From JAYFRE01 sp034926235 (lineage in GTDB: Bacteria > Pseudomonadota > Alphaproteobacteria > Rhodospirillales > Magnetospirillaceae): a stretch of DNA of 5,608 nucleotides. The notes under the pieces were generated by a model. It was not told the origin of the DNA. It ran no database searches and saw only the letters and a list, made by a program, of their open reading frames with translations. Below are positions 1-5,608 of this stretch, one piece after another (the stretch's first letter is position 1; the number at the start of each line of letters is the position of its first letter). The DNA is taken from assembly GCA_034926235.1 (NCBI GenBank), contig JAYFRE010000113.1, positions 1 to 5,608 on the forward strand, given 5' to 3'. Made by a program: the position numbers and the translations under genes.

Positions 1-564
1 TGCCCGGGCTTGAAGGTGGTCGCTCCCTATTCGGGCGCGGACGCCAAGGGATTGATGAAGGCGGCGATCCGCGACCCCAATCCGGTGGTGGTGCTGGAGA
101 ACGAGCTGCTTTACGGCCAGTCCTTCGACGTGCCCGAAGACCCCGATTTCGTCATTCCGATCGGCAAGGCCAAGATCGAACGCGAAGGCCGGGACGTCAC
201 CATCATCGCCTTTTCGCGCATGGTGAAATTGGCCCTGGACGCCGCCGAAACCCTGGCCGGCGAGGGCATATCCGCCGAAGTGATCAATCTGCGTTCGCTG
301 CGGCCCTTGGACACGGCAACTCTGATCGCCTCGGCGGAAAAGACGGGCAGGGTCGTTTCGGTCGAAGAAGGATGGCCGGTGGCGGGCATCGGCGCTGAAA
401 TCGCGGCGCAGATCCAGGAGATGGCCTTCGACTGGCTCGACGCGCCGGTGACACGGGTGACGGGCAAGGATGTGCCGATGCCCTATGCCGCCAATCTGGA
501 ACATCTGGCCCTGCCGCAGACCGAGGATATCGTCGCCGCCGCCAAGGCCGTCTGCTACCGCTAG
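1..564 (+). CDS. pdhB: Pyruvate dehydrogenase E1 component, beta subunit (5' partial)
   Basis: This is the C-terminal 187 residues of the E1 beta subunit, which with E1 alpha forms the thiamine-diphosphate enzyme that decarboxylates pyruvate and acetylates the lipoyl group of E2 in the cytoplasm. The frame is open from base 1 (CPGLKVVAPYS), and this stretch is an internal conserved block of the family, so the TTG at 10 is an internal Leu codon and not a start. Visible marks are RDPNPVV followed by LENELLYGQSFDVP, then a transketolase C-terminal domain from about fragment residue 55 with VINLRSLRPLD and the VSVEEGWPVAGIGAEI block. The end, VPMPYAANLEHLALPQ, is the usual E1 beta finish. About 140 N-terminal residues of the core are missing, more if an N-terminal lipoyl domain is present as in some alphaproteobacteria. 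It ends in TAG, 12 bases before pdhC, so the two are very probably co-transcribed. Confidence 0.96.
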   Translation, partial: CPGLKVVAPYSGADAKGLMKAAIRDPNPVVVLENELLYGQSFDVPEDPDFVIPIGKAKIEREGRDVTIIAFSRMVKLALDAAETLAGEGISAEVINLRSLRPLDTATLIASAEKTGRVVSVEEGWPVAGIGAEIAAQIQEMAFDWLDAPVTRVTGKDVPMPYAANLEHLALPQTEDIVAAAKAVCYR

Positions 565-576
565 AAGGGGAATCCG

Positions 577-1848
577 ATGCCGATCGAAATCCTGATGCCG
601 GCGCTGTCGCCGACGATGACCGAAGGCAAGCTCTCGCGCTGGGTCAAAAAGGAAGGGGATCGCCTGAAATCCGGCGATGTGGTGGCCGAAATCGAAACCG
701 ACAAGGCGGTGATGGAGGTCGAAACCATCGACGAGGGCGTCCTGGGACGGATTTTGGTGCCGGAAGGCACCGCCGGGGTCAAGGTCAATCAGGTCCTGGC
801 CCTGATCCTGGAGGAGGGCGAGGCCGCCTCGGCTCTGGATGCGCCCGCTGTCGCCCGGAGCCCGGTTGCCGCACCGCCGGCAGCAGCCGCCGCTCCTGCC
901 GCACCGTCGCCCCGGCCCGCCCAGCCTTCATCCGCCGGGACAGGCCGGACCAAGATCTTCGCCAGCCCGCTGGCGCGCCGTCTGGCGCACGAGGCCGGCC
1001 TCGATCTTGCCGGCATCACCGGCAGCGGTCCTCGGGGCCGGATCATCAAAAGCGACATCGAGGCTGCCTTGAGGGCCCCGCGCCAAGCCGCTGCCATGCC
1101 GCAACCCGTTCCTGCCGCCGCGCCATCCCCGGCCCGGCCCGTTTCGGCTGCGCCGCCTTTCGGCCCCGCTTTTGTCGAGGAACCCTTGTCCTCGATGCGC
1201 CGGGTTATCGCGACGAGACTGTCCGAATCCAAGAGCACCATCCCGCATTTCTATCTGACGGTGGATTGCGTCGCCGACAAACTGCTGGCGCTTCGGTCAG
1301 ATTTGAACGGAAGATCAAAGGACTACAAGCTTTCGATCAATGATTTCATCATCCGTGCCGCAGCCCTCGCCTTGCGCAAGGTGCCGGCGGTCAACGCCTC
1401 CTTCGCCGGGGATTCGATCCGGCGTTACACGGATGTCGATGTCTCGGTGGCGGTGGCGACGGGGTCCGGCCTGATCACGCCGATCATCCATCATGCCGAT
1501 CATAAGGGGTTGGCGACCATCGCTGCGGAGAGCAAGGCGCTGATCGCCAAAGCGCAGGAAGGCAAGCTTCGTCCGGAAGAATTCCAGGGCGGCAGCTTCT
1601 CGATCTCCAATCTGGGCATGATGGGGGCGCGAGAATTCGCCGCCATCATCAATCCGCCCCAGGCCGCCATTCTGGCCATAGGCTCGGTCGAACCGCGCCC
1701 GGTGGTTAGGAGCGGAGAATTGGCGGTGGCGACGGTGATGAGCTGCACGCTTTCCGCCGACCATCGCGTCGTGGACGGCGCGACCGGGGCCGAGTTCATG
1801 AGTGTCTTCAAGGCATTGATCGAAGAACCTCTGACCATGCTGCTTTAG
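577..1848 (+). CDS. pdhC: Dihydrolipoamide acetyltransferase, E2 of pyruvate dehydrogenase
   Basis: E2 core of the pyruvate dehydrogenase complex, 423 aa: it carries the acetyl group on a lipoyl arm and transfers it to CoA. One N-terminal lipoyl domain spans about 1-82, with the lipoylation site K43 in ETDKA. An Ala/Pro-rich flexible linker covers about 84-125, and a peripheral-subunit-binding domain about 126-165 (FASPLARRLA, then GSGPRGRI). A second Ala/Pro linker runs to about 198 and the catalytic acyltransferase domain from about 200 to the end. That domain has FSISNLGMMG (341-350) and the active-site HxxxDG with H396 and D400. Length and single lipoyl domain fit alphaproteobacterial E2. 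The ATG at 577 is supported by AGAAGGGG six bases upstream and by MPIEILMPALSPTM, the standard N-terminus. The linkers separate it from 2-oxoglutarate E2 type, and the neighbours fix it as the pyruvate complex. Confidence 0.97.
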   Translation: MPIEILMPALSPTMTEGKLSRWVKKEGDRLKSGDVVAEIETDKAVMEVETIDEGVLGRILVPEGTAGVKVNQVLALILEEGEAASALDAPAVARSPVAAPPAAAAAPAAPSPRPAQPSSAGTGRTKIFASPLARRLAHEAGLDLAGITGSGPRGRIIKSDIEAALRAPRQAAAMPQPVPAAAPSPARPVSAAPPFGPAFVEEPLSSMRRVIATRLSESKSTIPHFYLTVDCVADKLLALRSDLNGRSKDYKLSINDFIIRAAALALRKVPAVNASFAGDSIRRYTDVDVSVAVATGSGLITPIIHHADHKGLATIAAESKALIAKAQEGKLRPEEFQGGSFSISNLGMMGAREFAAIINPPQAAILAIGSVEPRPVVRSGELAVATVMSCTLSADHRVVDGATGAEFMSVFKALIEEPLTMLL

Positions 1849-1864
1849 GGGAAAAGGAACCATC

Positions 1865-3265
1865 ATGGCTGAAACCCAATTCGGCGTTGTCATTGTCGGC
1901 GGCGGACCGGGCGGTTATGTCGCGGCGATCCGCGCTGCCCAACTGGGCTTAAATCCTGCCCTGGTCGAGGAAAAGCATCTGGGCGGCGTCTGCCTGAACT
2001 GGGGCTGCATCCCGACCAAGGCGCTGCTGCGTTCGGCGGATGTCTATCGGACGATGCGCCATGCCGAATCCTATGGCTTGTCGGCCACGGGTATCGGTTT
2101 TGATCTGGCCAAGATCGTCGCCCGGTCGCGTGGTGTCGCCGGCCAGTTGCAGGCCGGCGTCACCCATCTTTTGAAAAAGTACAAGGTGACGGTGTTCGAC
2201 GGACGGGGCCGTCTTGCGGGCAAGGGCCGGGTCCAGGTGGAAAAGGATGGCAAGGAAATCGCCACCCTGTCGGCCCCGCACATCATCCTGGCGACCGGCG
2301 CGCGGGCGCGGGTGATCCCCGGATTGGAACCGGATGGAAAGCTGGTTTGGAGCTACCGCGAGGCCCTGGTCGCCGATCTGGTGCCGAAACGTCTGGCGGT
2401 GATCGGGTCTGGTGCGATTGGAATAGAATTCGCCAGTTTCTTCAACGCCTTGGGCTCAGAGGTCCACATCATCGAAATGGTGGATCGCATTCTTCCCATT
2501 GAAGACGAGGAAATATCAAATATTGCCTTGAAATCATTTACAAAACAAGGAATGAAAATCGTCACGGGCGCGCGCATTGCCGGTATTGTGAAGGGCCCGG
2601 ATCATGTGACGTTGACCATCGAGGCGAACGGGAAAACGCAGGAGATTTTAGCCGACCGGGTTCTGTCCGCGGTCGGCATTGTCGGCAATGTCGAGGGGAT
2701 CGGTTTGGAAGAGGCCGGGGTTGCGGTCGAAAAAACCCATGTCGTGGTCGATCAGTGGTTGGAAACCGGCGCGCCCGGTATTTACGCCATCGGTGATCTG
2801 GCCGGTCCGCCCTGGCTTGCCCACAAGGCCAGCCACGAAGCCATCCTGGTCGTCGAACGCATTGCCGGCCTAGCGGAACTGCACCCGTTGAAGGCGGGAT
2901 CGATCCCGGGCTGCACCTACAGCCATCCGCAGATCGCAAGCGTTGGTCTGACCGAGGCCAAGGCCCGCGAGAGTGGACGCGATATCCGGGTCGGACGTTT
3001 TCCCTTTATCGGCAATGGTCGCGCCATCGCCTTGGGCGAGACGGAAGGGCTGGTCAAAACGATTTTCGACGCGCGGACCGGCGAACTGCTGGGCGCGCAC
3101 ATGATCGGGGCCGAAGTCACCGAGCTGATTCAGGGCTTTACCATCGCCCGAAGCCTGGAAACGACCGAAGCGGAGTTGATGGAGACCGTTTTCCCGCATC
3201 CCACCTTGAGCGAAATGATGCATGAATCGGTTCTTGACGCTTTTGGGAGGGTCATCCATTACTGA
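1865..3265 (+). CDS. lpdA: Dihydrolipoyl dehydrogenase, E3 component
   Basis: FAD-dependent E3, 466 aa, which reoxidises the dihydrolipoyl arm of E2 and passes electrons to NAD+. The N-terminal FAD-binding GxGxxG is at G12-G17. The redox-active disulfide is C43/C48 in GVCLNWGCIPTKALL. The NAD-binding GSGAIG motif is at 181-186, followed by E188 and the strand ending HIIE. The second FAD contact, YAIGDLAG, includes D311. The C-terminal dimerisation domain carries the catalytic FPHPTLSE with H445 and E450. All key residues are present and the length is typical. The ATG follows the pdhC stop by 16 bases with AAGGAA about five bases upstream, so it is probably in the same operon. Because its E1/E2 genes sit next to it, it most likely serves pyruvate dehydrogenase, although E3 can be shared with other lipoyl complexes. 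Oddity: codons around residues 216-232 are strikingly AT-rich compared with the rest of the gene (see findings). Confidence 0.97.
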   Translation: MAETQFGVVIVGGGPGGYVAAIRAAQLGLNPALVEEKHLGGVCLNWGCIPTKALLRSADVYRTMRHAESYGLSATGIGFDLAKIVARSRGVAGQLQAGVTHLLKKYKVTVFDGRGRLAGKGRVQVEKDGKEIATLSAPHIILATGARARVIPGLEPDGKLVWSYREALVADLVPKRLAVIGSGAIGIEFASFFNALGSEVHIIEMVDRILPIEDEEISNIALKSFTKQGMKIVTGARIAGIVKGPDHVTLTIEANGKTQEILADRVLSAVGIVGNVEGIGLEEAGVAVEKTHVVVDQWLETGAPGIYAIGDLAGPPWLAHKASHEAILVVERIAGLAELHPLKAGSIPGCTYSHPQIASVGLTEAKARESGRDIRVGRFPFIGNGRAIALGETEGLVKTIFDARTGELLGAHMIGAEVTELIQGFTIARSLETTEAELMETVFPHPTLSEMMHESVLDAFGRVIHY

Positions 3266-3340
3266 CCGGGGAACGTCAAGGCCCGCCGCACCGACCCGGA
3301 CCATCGTCCCGAAGACCGCTTGTCTTTGACTTTGTTTTGC

Positions 3341-3346
3341 AAGGTG
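3341..3346 (+). promoter_or_regulatory. Ribosome binding site that sets the lipA start
   Basis: AAGGTG lies six bases before the ATG at 3353, a good match to the anti-Shine-Dalgarno sequence at normal spacing. The in-frame TTG codons at 3320, 3326 and 3332 have no comparable site, so this element favours the ATG. Confidence 0.6.
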
Positions 3347-3352
3347 TCGCTC

Positions 3353-4306
3353 ATGTCCGAGAAGGCCGTTCTCCGTCACCCCGAAAAAGCGTTCAAGCCC
3401 GACAATCCCAGCCCCAGAAAGCCCCAATGGTTGCGCGTCAAAGCGCCTACCTCGACTGAGGCGGCGGAAGTGCGTTCGCTGATGCGCAAGGGCAATCTGC
3501 ATACGGTGTGCGAGGAAGCCTCCTGTCCGAATATCGGTGAATGTTGGAAGTCTCGCCACGCGGCCTTCATCATCCTGGGCGATATCTGCACGCGCGCCTG
3601 CGCTTTTTGCAATGTGGCGACGGGACGGCCTTTGCCTCCCGATCCGTCCGAACCGCTCAATCTGGCGCAATCGGTCAAAGCGATGGGCTTGTCCCATGTC
3701 GTCATCACCTCGGTCGATCGGGACGATCTGCCCGATGGCGGCGCGTCCCAGTTCATCGAATGTATCGAACGGGTCCGCGAATTGTCGCCGGGAACGACAA
3801 TCGAGATTCTGACTCCCGATTTTCGCCGCAAGGCAGGATCGATCCGCCGCGTCGCCGAAGCCCGGCCCGACGTCTTCAACCATAATCTGGAAACGGTTCC
3901 CCGGCTCTATCCGACGATCCGTCCCGGCGCCCGCTATTTTGAATCCTTGCGCCTTTTGCAGATGGTCAAAGAGATCGATCCCAACCAGTTCACCAAATCC
4001 GGCATCATGCTGGGATTGGGCGAAGAGCCGGGCGAGATCGTTCAGGTCATGGATGATCTGCGTTCCGCCGGTGTCGATTTCCTGACCATCGGCCAGTATC
4101 TCCAGCCGAGCTTGAAGCATGTCGCCGTCAGCCGTTTCGTCGAACCGGAAGAATTCGCCGATTATGAACGCAAAGCCTATGCCAAAGGGTTCCTGCTGGT
4201 GTCGGCGTCGCCGCTGACGCGCTCGTCGCACAATGCCGGCCAGGATTTCGAGGCGCTGCGCAAGGCGCGGGCCGAACGGGACGCGGAAAAAGGAGTCGTT
4301 GCCTGA
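3353..4306 (+). CDS. lipA: Lipoyl synthase (radical SAM)
   Basis: LipA inserts two sulfur atoms into a protein-bound octanoyl chain, making the lipoyl cofactor of E2 and other lipoyl-domain proteins. From the ATG at 3353 it is 317 aa. The auxiliary 4Fe-4S cluster ligands are C53, C58 and C64 (CX4CX5C in CEEASCPNIGEC). The radical-SAM cluster ligands are C79, C83 and C86 (CX3CX2C in CTRACAFC). Further marks are DRDDLPDGGA, the NHNLETVPRLYP block, GLGE, and TIGQYLQPSLKH near the end. The C-terminal serine motif reads RSSH (290-293) where most homologues have RSSY; the Ser that ligates the auxiliary cluster is kept. The frame is open upstream to a TTG at 3320, which would add 11 unconserved residues; the ATG has the better ribosome site. 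An 87-base gap separates it from lpdA, so it may be read through from the pdh genes or have its own weak promoter; I see no clear promoter or terminator in the gap. Its stop overlaps the next start. Confidence 0.97.
   Translation: MSEKAVLRHPEKAFKPDNPSPRKPQWLRVKAPTSTEAAEVRSLMRKGNLHTVCEEASCPNIGECWKSRHAAFIILGDICTRACAFCNVATGRPLPPDPSEPLNLAQSVKAMGLSHVVITSVDRDDLPDGGASQFIECIERVRELSPGTTIEILTPDFRRKAGSIRRVAEARPDVFNHNLETVPRLYPTIRPGARYFESLRLLQMVKEIDPNQFTKSGIMLGLGEEPGEIVQVMDDLRSAGVDFLTIGQYLQPSLKHVAVSRFVEPEEFADYERKAYAKGFLLVSASPLTRSSHNAGQDFEALRKARAERDAEKGVVA
4291..4295 (+). promoter_or_regulatory. Ribosome binding site for the COQ10/RatA-like gene, inside lipA
   Basis: AGGAG, preceded by an A-run, sits within the last codons of lipA, ten bases before the ATG at 4306. 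Together with the TGATG stop/start overlap it suggests translational coupling of the two genes. Confidence 0.6.
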
Positions 4307-4758
4307 TGCCGGTCCATTCCGAGCGCCGGTTCATGCCCTATGACCGGGAACAGCTTTTCGACATGATCGCCGATGTCGAAAAATATCCCCGGTTCCTGCC
4401 CTGGTGTGTGGGGGCTAAGGTCAAGCGCCGGGATGGCGACGTGATTCTGGCCGAGATGGCGATCGGCTTTAAGATGATCCGTGAACGCTTCACCTCGGAA
4501 GCGACTCTGACCAGGCCCGAACGGCTGGATATCGTCTATCGGGACGGACCGTTCAAATATCTGAATTGCCGCTGGCTGTTCGAGCCGGTGGAGGGCGGGA
4601 CCATGGTCGATTTCTTCATCGATTTTGAATTCCGCTCGAAAATGCTCCAAGTCCTGATCGGAAGCTTTTTCGGCGAGGCGGTAGCGATGATGGTCGCCGC
4701 CTTTGAACGCCGCGCGAAAAGCCTGTATGGCGCGTCGCCGGCGCGGGCTGGGCGATAG
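4306..4758 (+). CDS. COQ10/RatA-family START-domain protein
   Basis: A 150-aa protein of the polyketide cyclase/START superfamily, subfamily COQ10/RatA. Family marks are the N-terminal YDREQLFDMIADVEKYPRF leading into LPWC (C34), a central beta-rich stretch with RERFTSEATL, the block GPFKYLNCRWLFEP (81-94), VDFFIDFEFRS (101-111), and a C-terminal amphipathic helix containing AFERRAKSLYG. The fold makes a hydrophobic pocket. In mitochondria Coq10 binds ubiquinone and is needed for efficient respiration, while the E. coli relative RatA was described as inhibiting 70S ribosome association. For an alphaproteobacterium I favour the ubiquinone-binding role, but the sequence alone does not decide. 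No RatB-like partner gene is next to it. The start ATG overlaps the lipA TGA by one base (TGATG) and AGGAG lies ten bases upstream, so it is probably translated with lipA. No signal peptide or membrane segment is seen. Confidence 0.9.
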   Translation: MPVHSERRFMPYDREQLFDMIADVEKYPRFLPWCVGAKVKRRDGDVILAEMAIGFKMIRERFTSEATLTRPERLDIVYRDGPFKYLNCRWLFEPVEGGTMVDFFIDFEFRSKMLQVLIGSFFGEAVAMMVAAFERRAKSLYGASPARAGR

Positions 4759-4778
4759 GGGCGAAACGCCGTTATCGC
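4752..4778. terminator. Possible bidirectional terminator hairpin between convergent genes
   Basis: GCGATA (4752-4757) pairs with TATCGC (4773-4778), and inside it GGCG (4760-4763) pairs with CGCC (4767-4770) around an AAA loop. The two stems are separated by a 2-by-2 internal position containing one possible G-U pair on the plus strand. The hairpin covers the stop codon of the COQ10-like gene and that of pncC on the other strand. There is no T-run on either side, so it is not a classical intrinsic terminator; a role in termination or 3'-end protection is inference from its place. Confidence 0.35.
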
Positions 4779-5278
4779 GTCTCCTCGGCCCTTTCCAGAA
4801 GCAAGGCGAGCACGGCCAGCGCCGAAGCGGCGCGGATGGCGGCGCGGTCGCCCGCGAAATGGTGTTCCTGCCATAGCGTGGGCGCGTCTTTTTTTGCGAC
4901 AGCGATGAAAACGGTTCCGACCGGTTTGCCGGGCACCCCCCCGTCCGGGCCGGCGATGCCGGTCACGGAAGCAGCGAGGCTGGCCCTGGAATGCGCCAAC
5001 GCCCCTTCGGCCATGGCTTCGGCCACTTCGGCGCTGACTGCGCCATGGGCTTCGATCAACGGGGCGGGCACGCCCAGCATCTCGGTCTTGGCGGCATTGG
5101 AATAAGTGACGAAGCCGCGTTCCAGAACCGCCGACGAACCGGCGATGGATGTCAGCGCCGCCGCGATCAAGCCGCCGGTGCAGGATTCCGCGACCGCCAA
5201 TGTCGCCCTGCGGGCCCGGCAGGCTTCCAGCAGCCGGTTCGCCGAGACGCTCAGTTCCTGGGGCCAGATCGGACTCAT
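4772..5278 (-). CDS. pncC: Nicotinamide-nucleotide amidase, CinA C-terminal type
   Basis: A 168-aa stand-alone CinA C-terminal domain protein. Members deamidate nicotinamide mononucleotide to nicotinic acid mononucleotide, recycling NMN left by NAD-consuming reactions such as bacterial DNA ligase. Motifs seen are LAVAESCTGGL (S32, the expected active-site Ser region), GFVTYSNAAKTEMLGV (Y59 and K64, conserved in the family), the HGAVSAEVAEAMAEGA stretch and SVTGIAGPDGG with GKPVGTVFIAV. Length matches E. coli PncC (about 165 aa) and there is no N-terminal molybdopterin-binding-like domain as in full CinA, so this is the single-domain form. Its ATG overlaps the TGA of the upstream pgpA gene (ATGA), and no strong ribosome site is visible before it, which suggests translational coupling to pgpA. 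It converges on the plus-strand genes with 13 bases between stops. The function is assigned by family; amidase activity is not shown for every stand-alone member. Confidence 0.92.
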   Translation of the reverse strand: MSPIWPQELSVSANRLLEACRARRATLAVAESCTGGLIAAALTSIAGSSAVLERGFVTYSNAAKTEMLGVPAPLIEAHGAVSAEVAEAMAEGALAHSRASLAASVTGIAGPDGGVPGKPVGTVFIAVAKKDAPTLWQEHHFAGDRAAIRAASALAVLALLLERAEETR

Positions 5279-5608
5279 ACCGTCGCCCGCATCGCTTCCA
5301 GGACCAGCAGAGCCGCCAGGGCGTAAAGCCCGGCTAGGATATCATCCAGCATCACGCCCAGACCGCCGCCGACACGCCGGTCGGCCCAGGATACCGGCCA
5401 GGGCTTGATGATGTCGAAGATCCGGAACAGCAGAAAGCCGATCAGATAGAGCAGGGGATCGAGGGGTACCGCGACCAAGGTCAGCCATTGGCCGGCGACT
5501 TCGTCCACGACTGCCGGTCCGGGATCGGGGATACCGCTTTGTTCGATATAGCGGGACGAGGCCCACCAGCCGATGAAGAACAGCACCACCACCGCGCCGC
5601 CTAGCAAC
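5275..5608 (-). CDS. pgpA: Phosphatidylglycerophosphatase A (5' partial)
   Basis: C-terminal 111 codons of PgpA, the inner-membrane enzyme that dephosphorylates phosphatidylglycerophosphate to phosphatidylglycerol. The frame is open to the window edge, and about 50-60 N-terminal residues expected for this 160-170-aa family are missing, so the TTG at 5607 is probably an internal Leu. Visible features are a membrane segment (VVVLFFIGWWAS), the acidic DPGPAVVDEVAGQW motif, a hydrophobic hairpin ending in FRIFDIIKPWP, and GGGLGVMLDDILAGLYA leading into a last membrane segment. These Asp/Glu motifs are the family's metal-binding and catalytic signature. The stop TGA overlaps the pncC ATG by four bases, so the two form a transcription unit that begins beyond the window. 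The neighbour pncC has no obvious biochemical link to phospholipid synthesis; the pairing is recurrent in alphaproteobacteria as far as I recall. Confidence 0.94.
   Translation of the reverse strand, partial: LLGGAVVVLFFIGWWASSRYIEQSGIPDPGPAVVDEVAGQWLTLVAVPLDPLLYLIGFLLFRIFDIIKPWPVSWADRRVGGGLGVMLDDILAGLYALAALLVLEAMRATV

Noticed and set aside
789..1241. A 150-codon minus-strand open frame rich in Ala, Gly and Arg.
   Set aside because: It is the reverse of the E2 linkers and subunit-binding domain; the low complexity comes from the Ala/Pro-rich linker codons.
1451..1736. A repeated 14-base string, GGCGGTGGCGACGG, at two places in pdhC.
   Set aside because: Both copies encode the similar residues VAVAT in separate strands of the catalytic domain; codon bias explains the match and no repeat unit extends beyond it.
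3266..3299. CCGGG and CCCGG arms downstream of lpdA as a possible terminator.
   Set aside because: Only five pairs around a 24-base loop and no T-run; such short GC matches are common in this sequence.
3326..3331. TTGACT before lipA, resembling a -35 promoter box.
   Set aside because: At 17-base spacing the -10 position would fall on GCTCAT, which is a poor match and overlaps the lipA start codon, so it cannot serve a normal leader.
3320..3352. An 11-residue N-terminal extension of LipA from TTG at 3320.
   Set aside because: The ATG at 3353 has a well-placed ribosome site, and the extension (MSLTLFCKVSL) is not like known LipA N-termini.
2870..4231. A 453-codon open frame on the minus strand opposite the end of lpdA, the gap and most of lipA.
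   Set aside because: It lies antisense to two clearly real genes and runs straight across the gap between them. Its Arg/Gln/Asp/Phe-heavy protein has no recognisable motif, and long antisense open frames are expected in GC-rich coding DNA.

Overview
The window is a piece of core metabolism from a GC-rich (roughly 60% by eye) alphaproteobacterium. The E1-beta/E2/E3 order followed by lipA, a COQ10-like START protein, and then pncC and pgpA on the opposite strand is an arrangement I associate with Rhodospirillales-type genomes (Magnetospirillum/Rhodospirillum relatives). That placement rests on gene order and protein style, not on a database search.

Plus strand, 1-4758: five genes in a row. The C-terminal part of pyruvate dehydrogenase E1 beta (pdhB, cut by the window start) is followed after 12 bases by the E2 dihydrolipoamide acetyltransferase (pdhC). 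After 16 bases comes the E3 dihydrolipoyl dehydrogenase (lpdA). A gap of 87 bases precedes lipoyl synthase (lipA), whose stop overlaps by one base the start of a small START-domain protein of the COQ10/RatA family. The first three genes make the catalytic subunits of the pyruvate dehydrogenase complex. LipA makes the lipoyl group that the E2 lipoyl domain must carry, so enzyme and cofactor maturation sit side by side.

Minus strand, 5608-4772: the C-terminal two thirds of phosphatidylglycerophosphatase A (pgpA, cut by the window end) runs into pncC, a stand-alone CinA C-terminal-type nicotinamide-nucleotide amidase, through a 4-base ATGA overlap. This pair converges on the plus-strand genes with only 13 bases between stop codons. 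An imperfect hairpin covers both stops.

No RNA genes, mobile elements, CRISPR arrays, long repeats or gene-free stretches over 300 bases were seen. I found no sign of a new biological system. The points most worth a second look are a sharply AT-rich 50-base patch inside lpdA, the hairpin at the convergent gene ends, a His in place of Tyr in the C-terminal RSSY motif of LipA, and the tight coupling of lipA to the COQ10-like gene.
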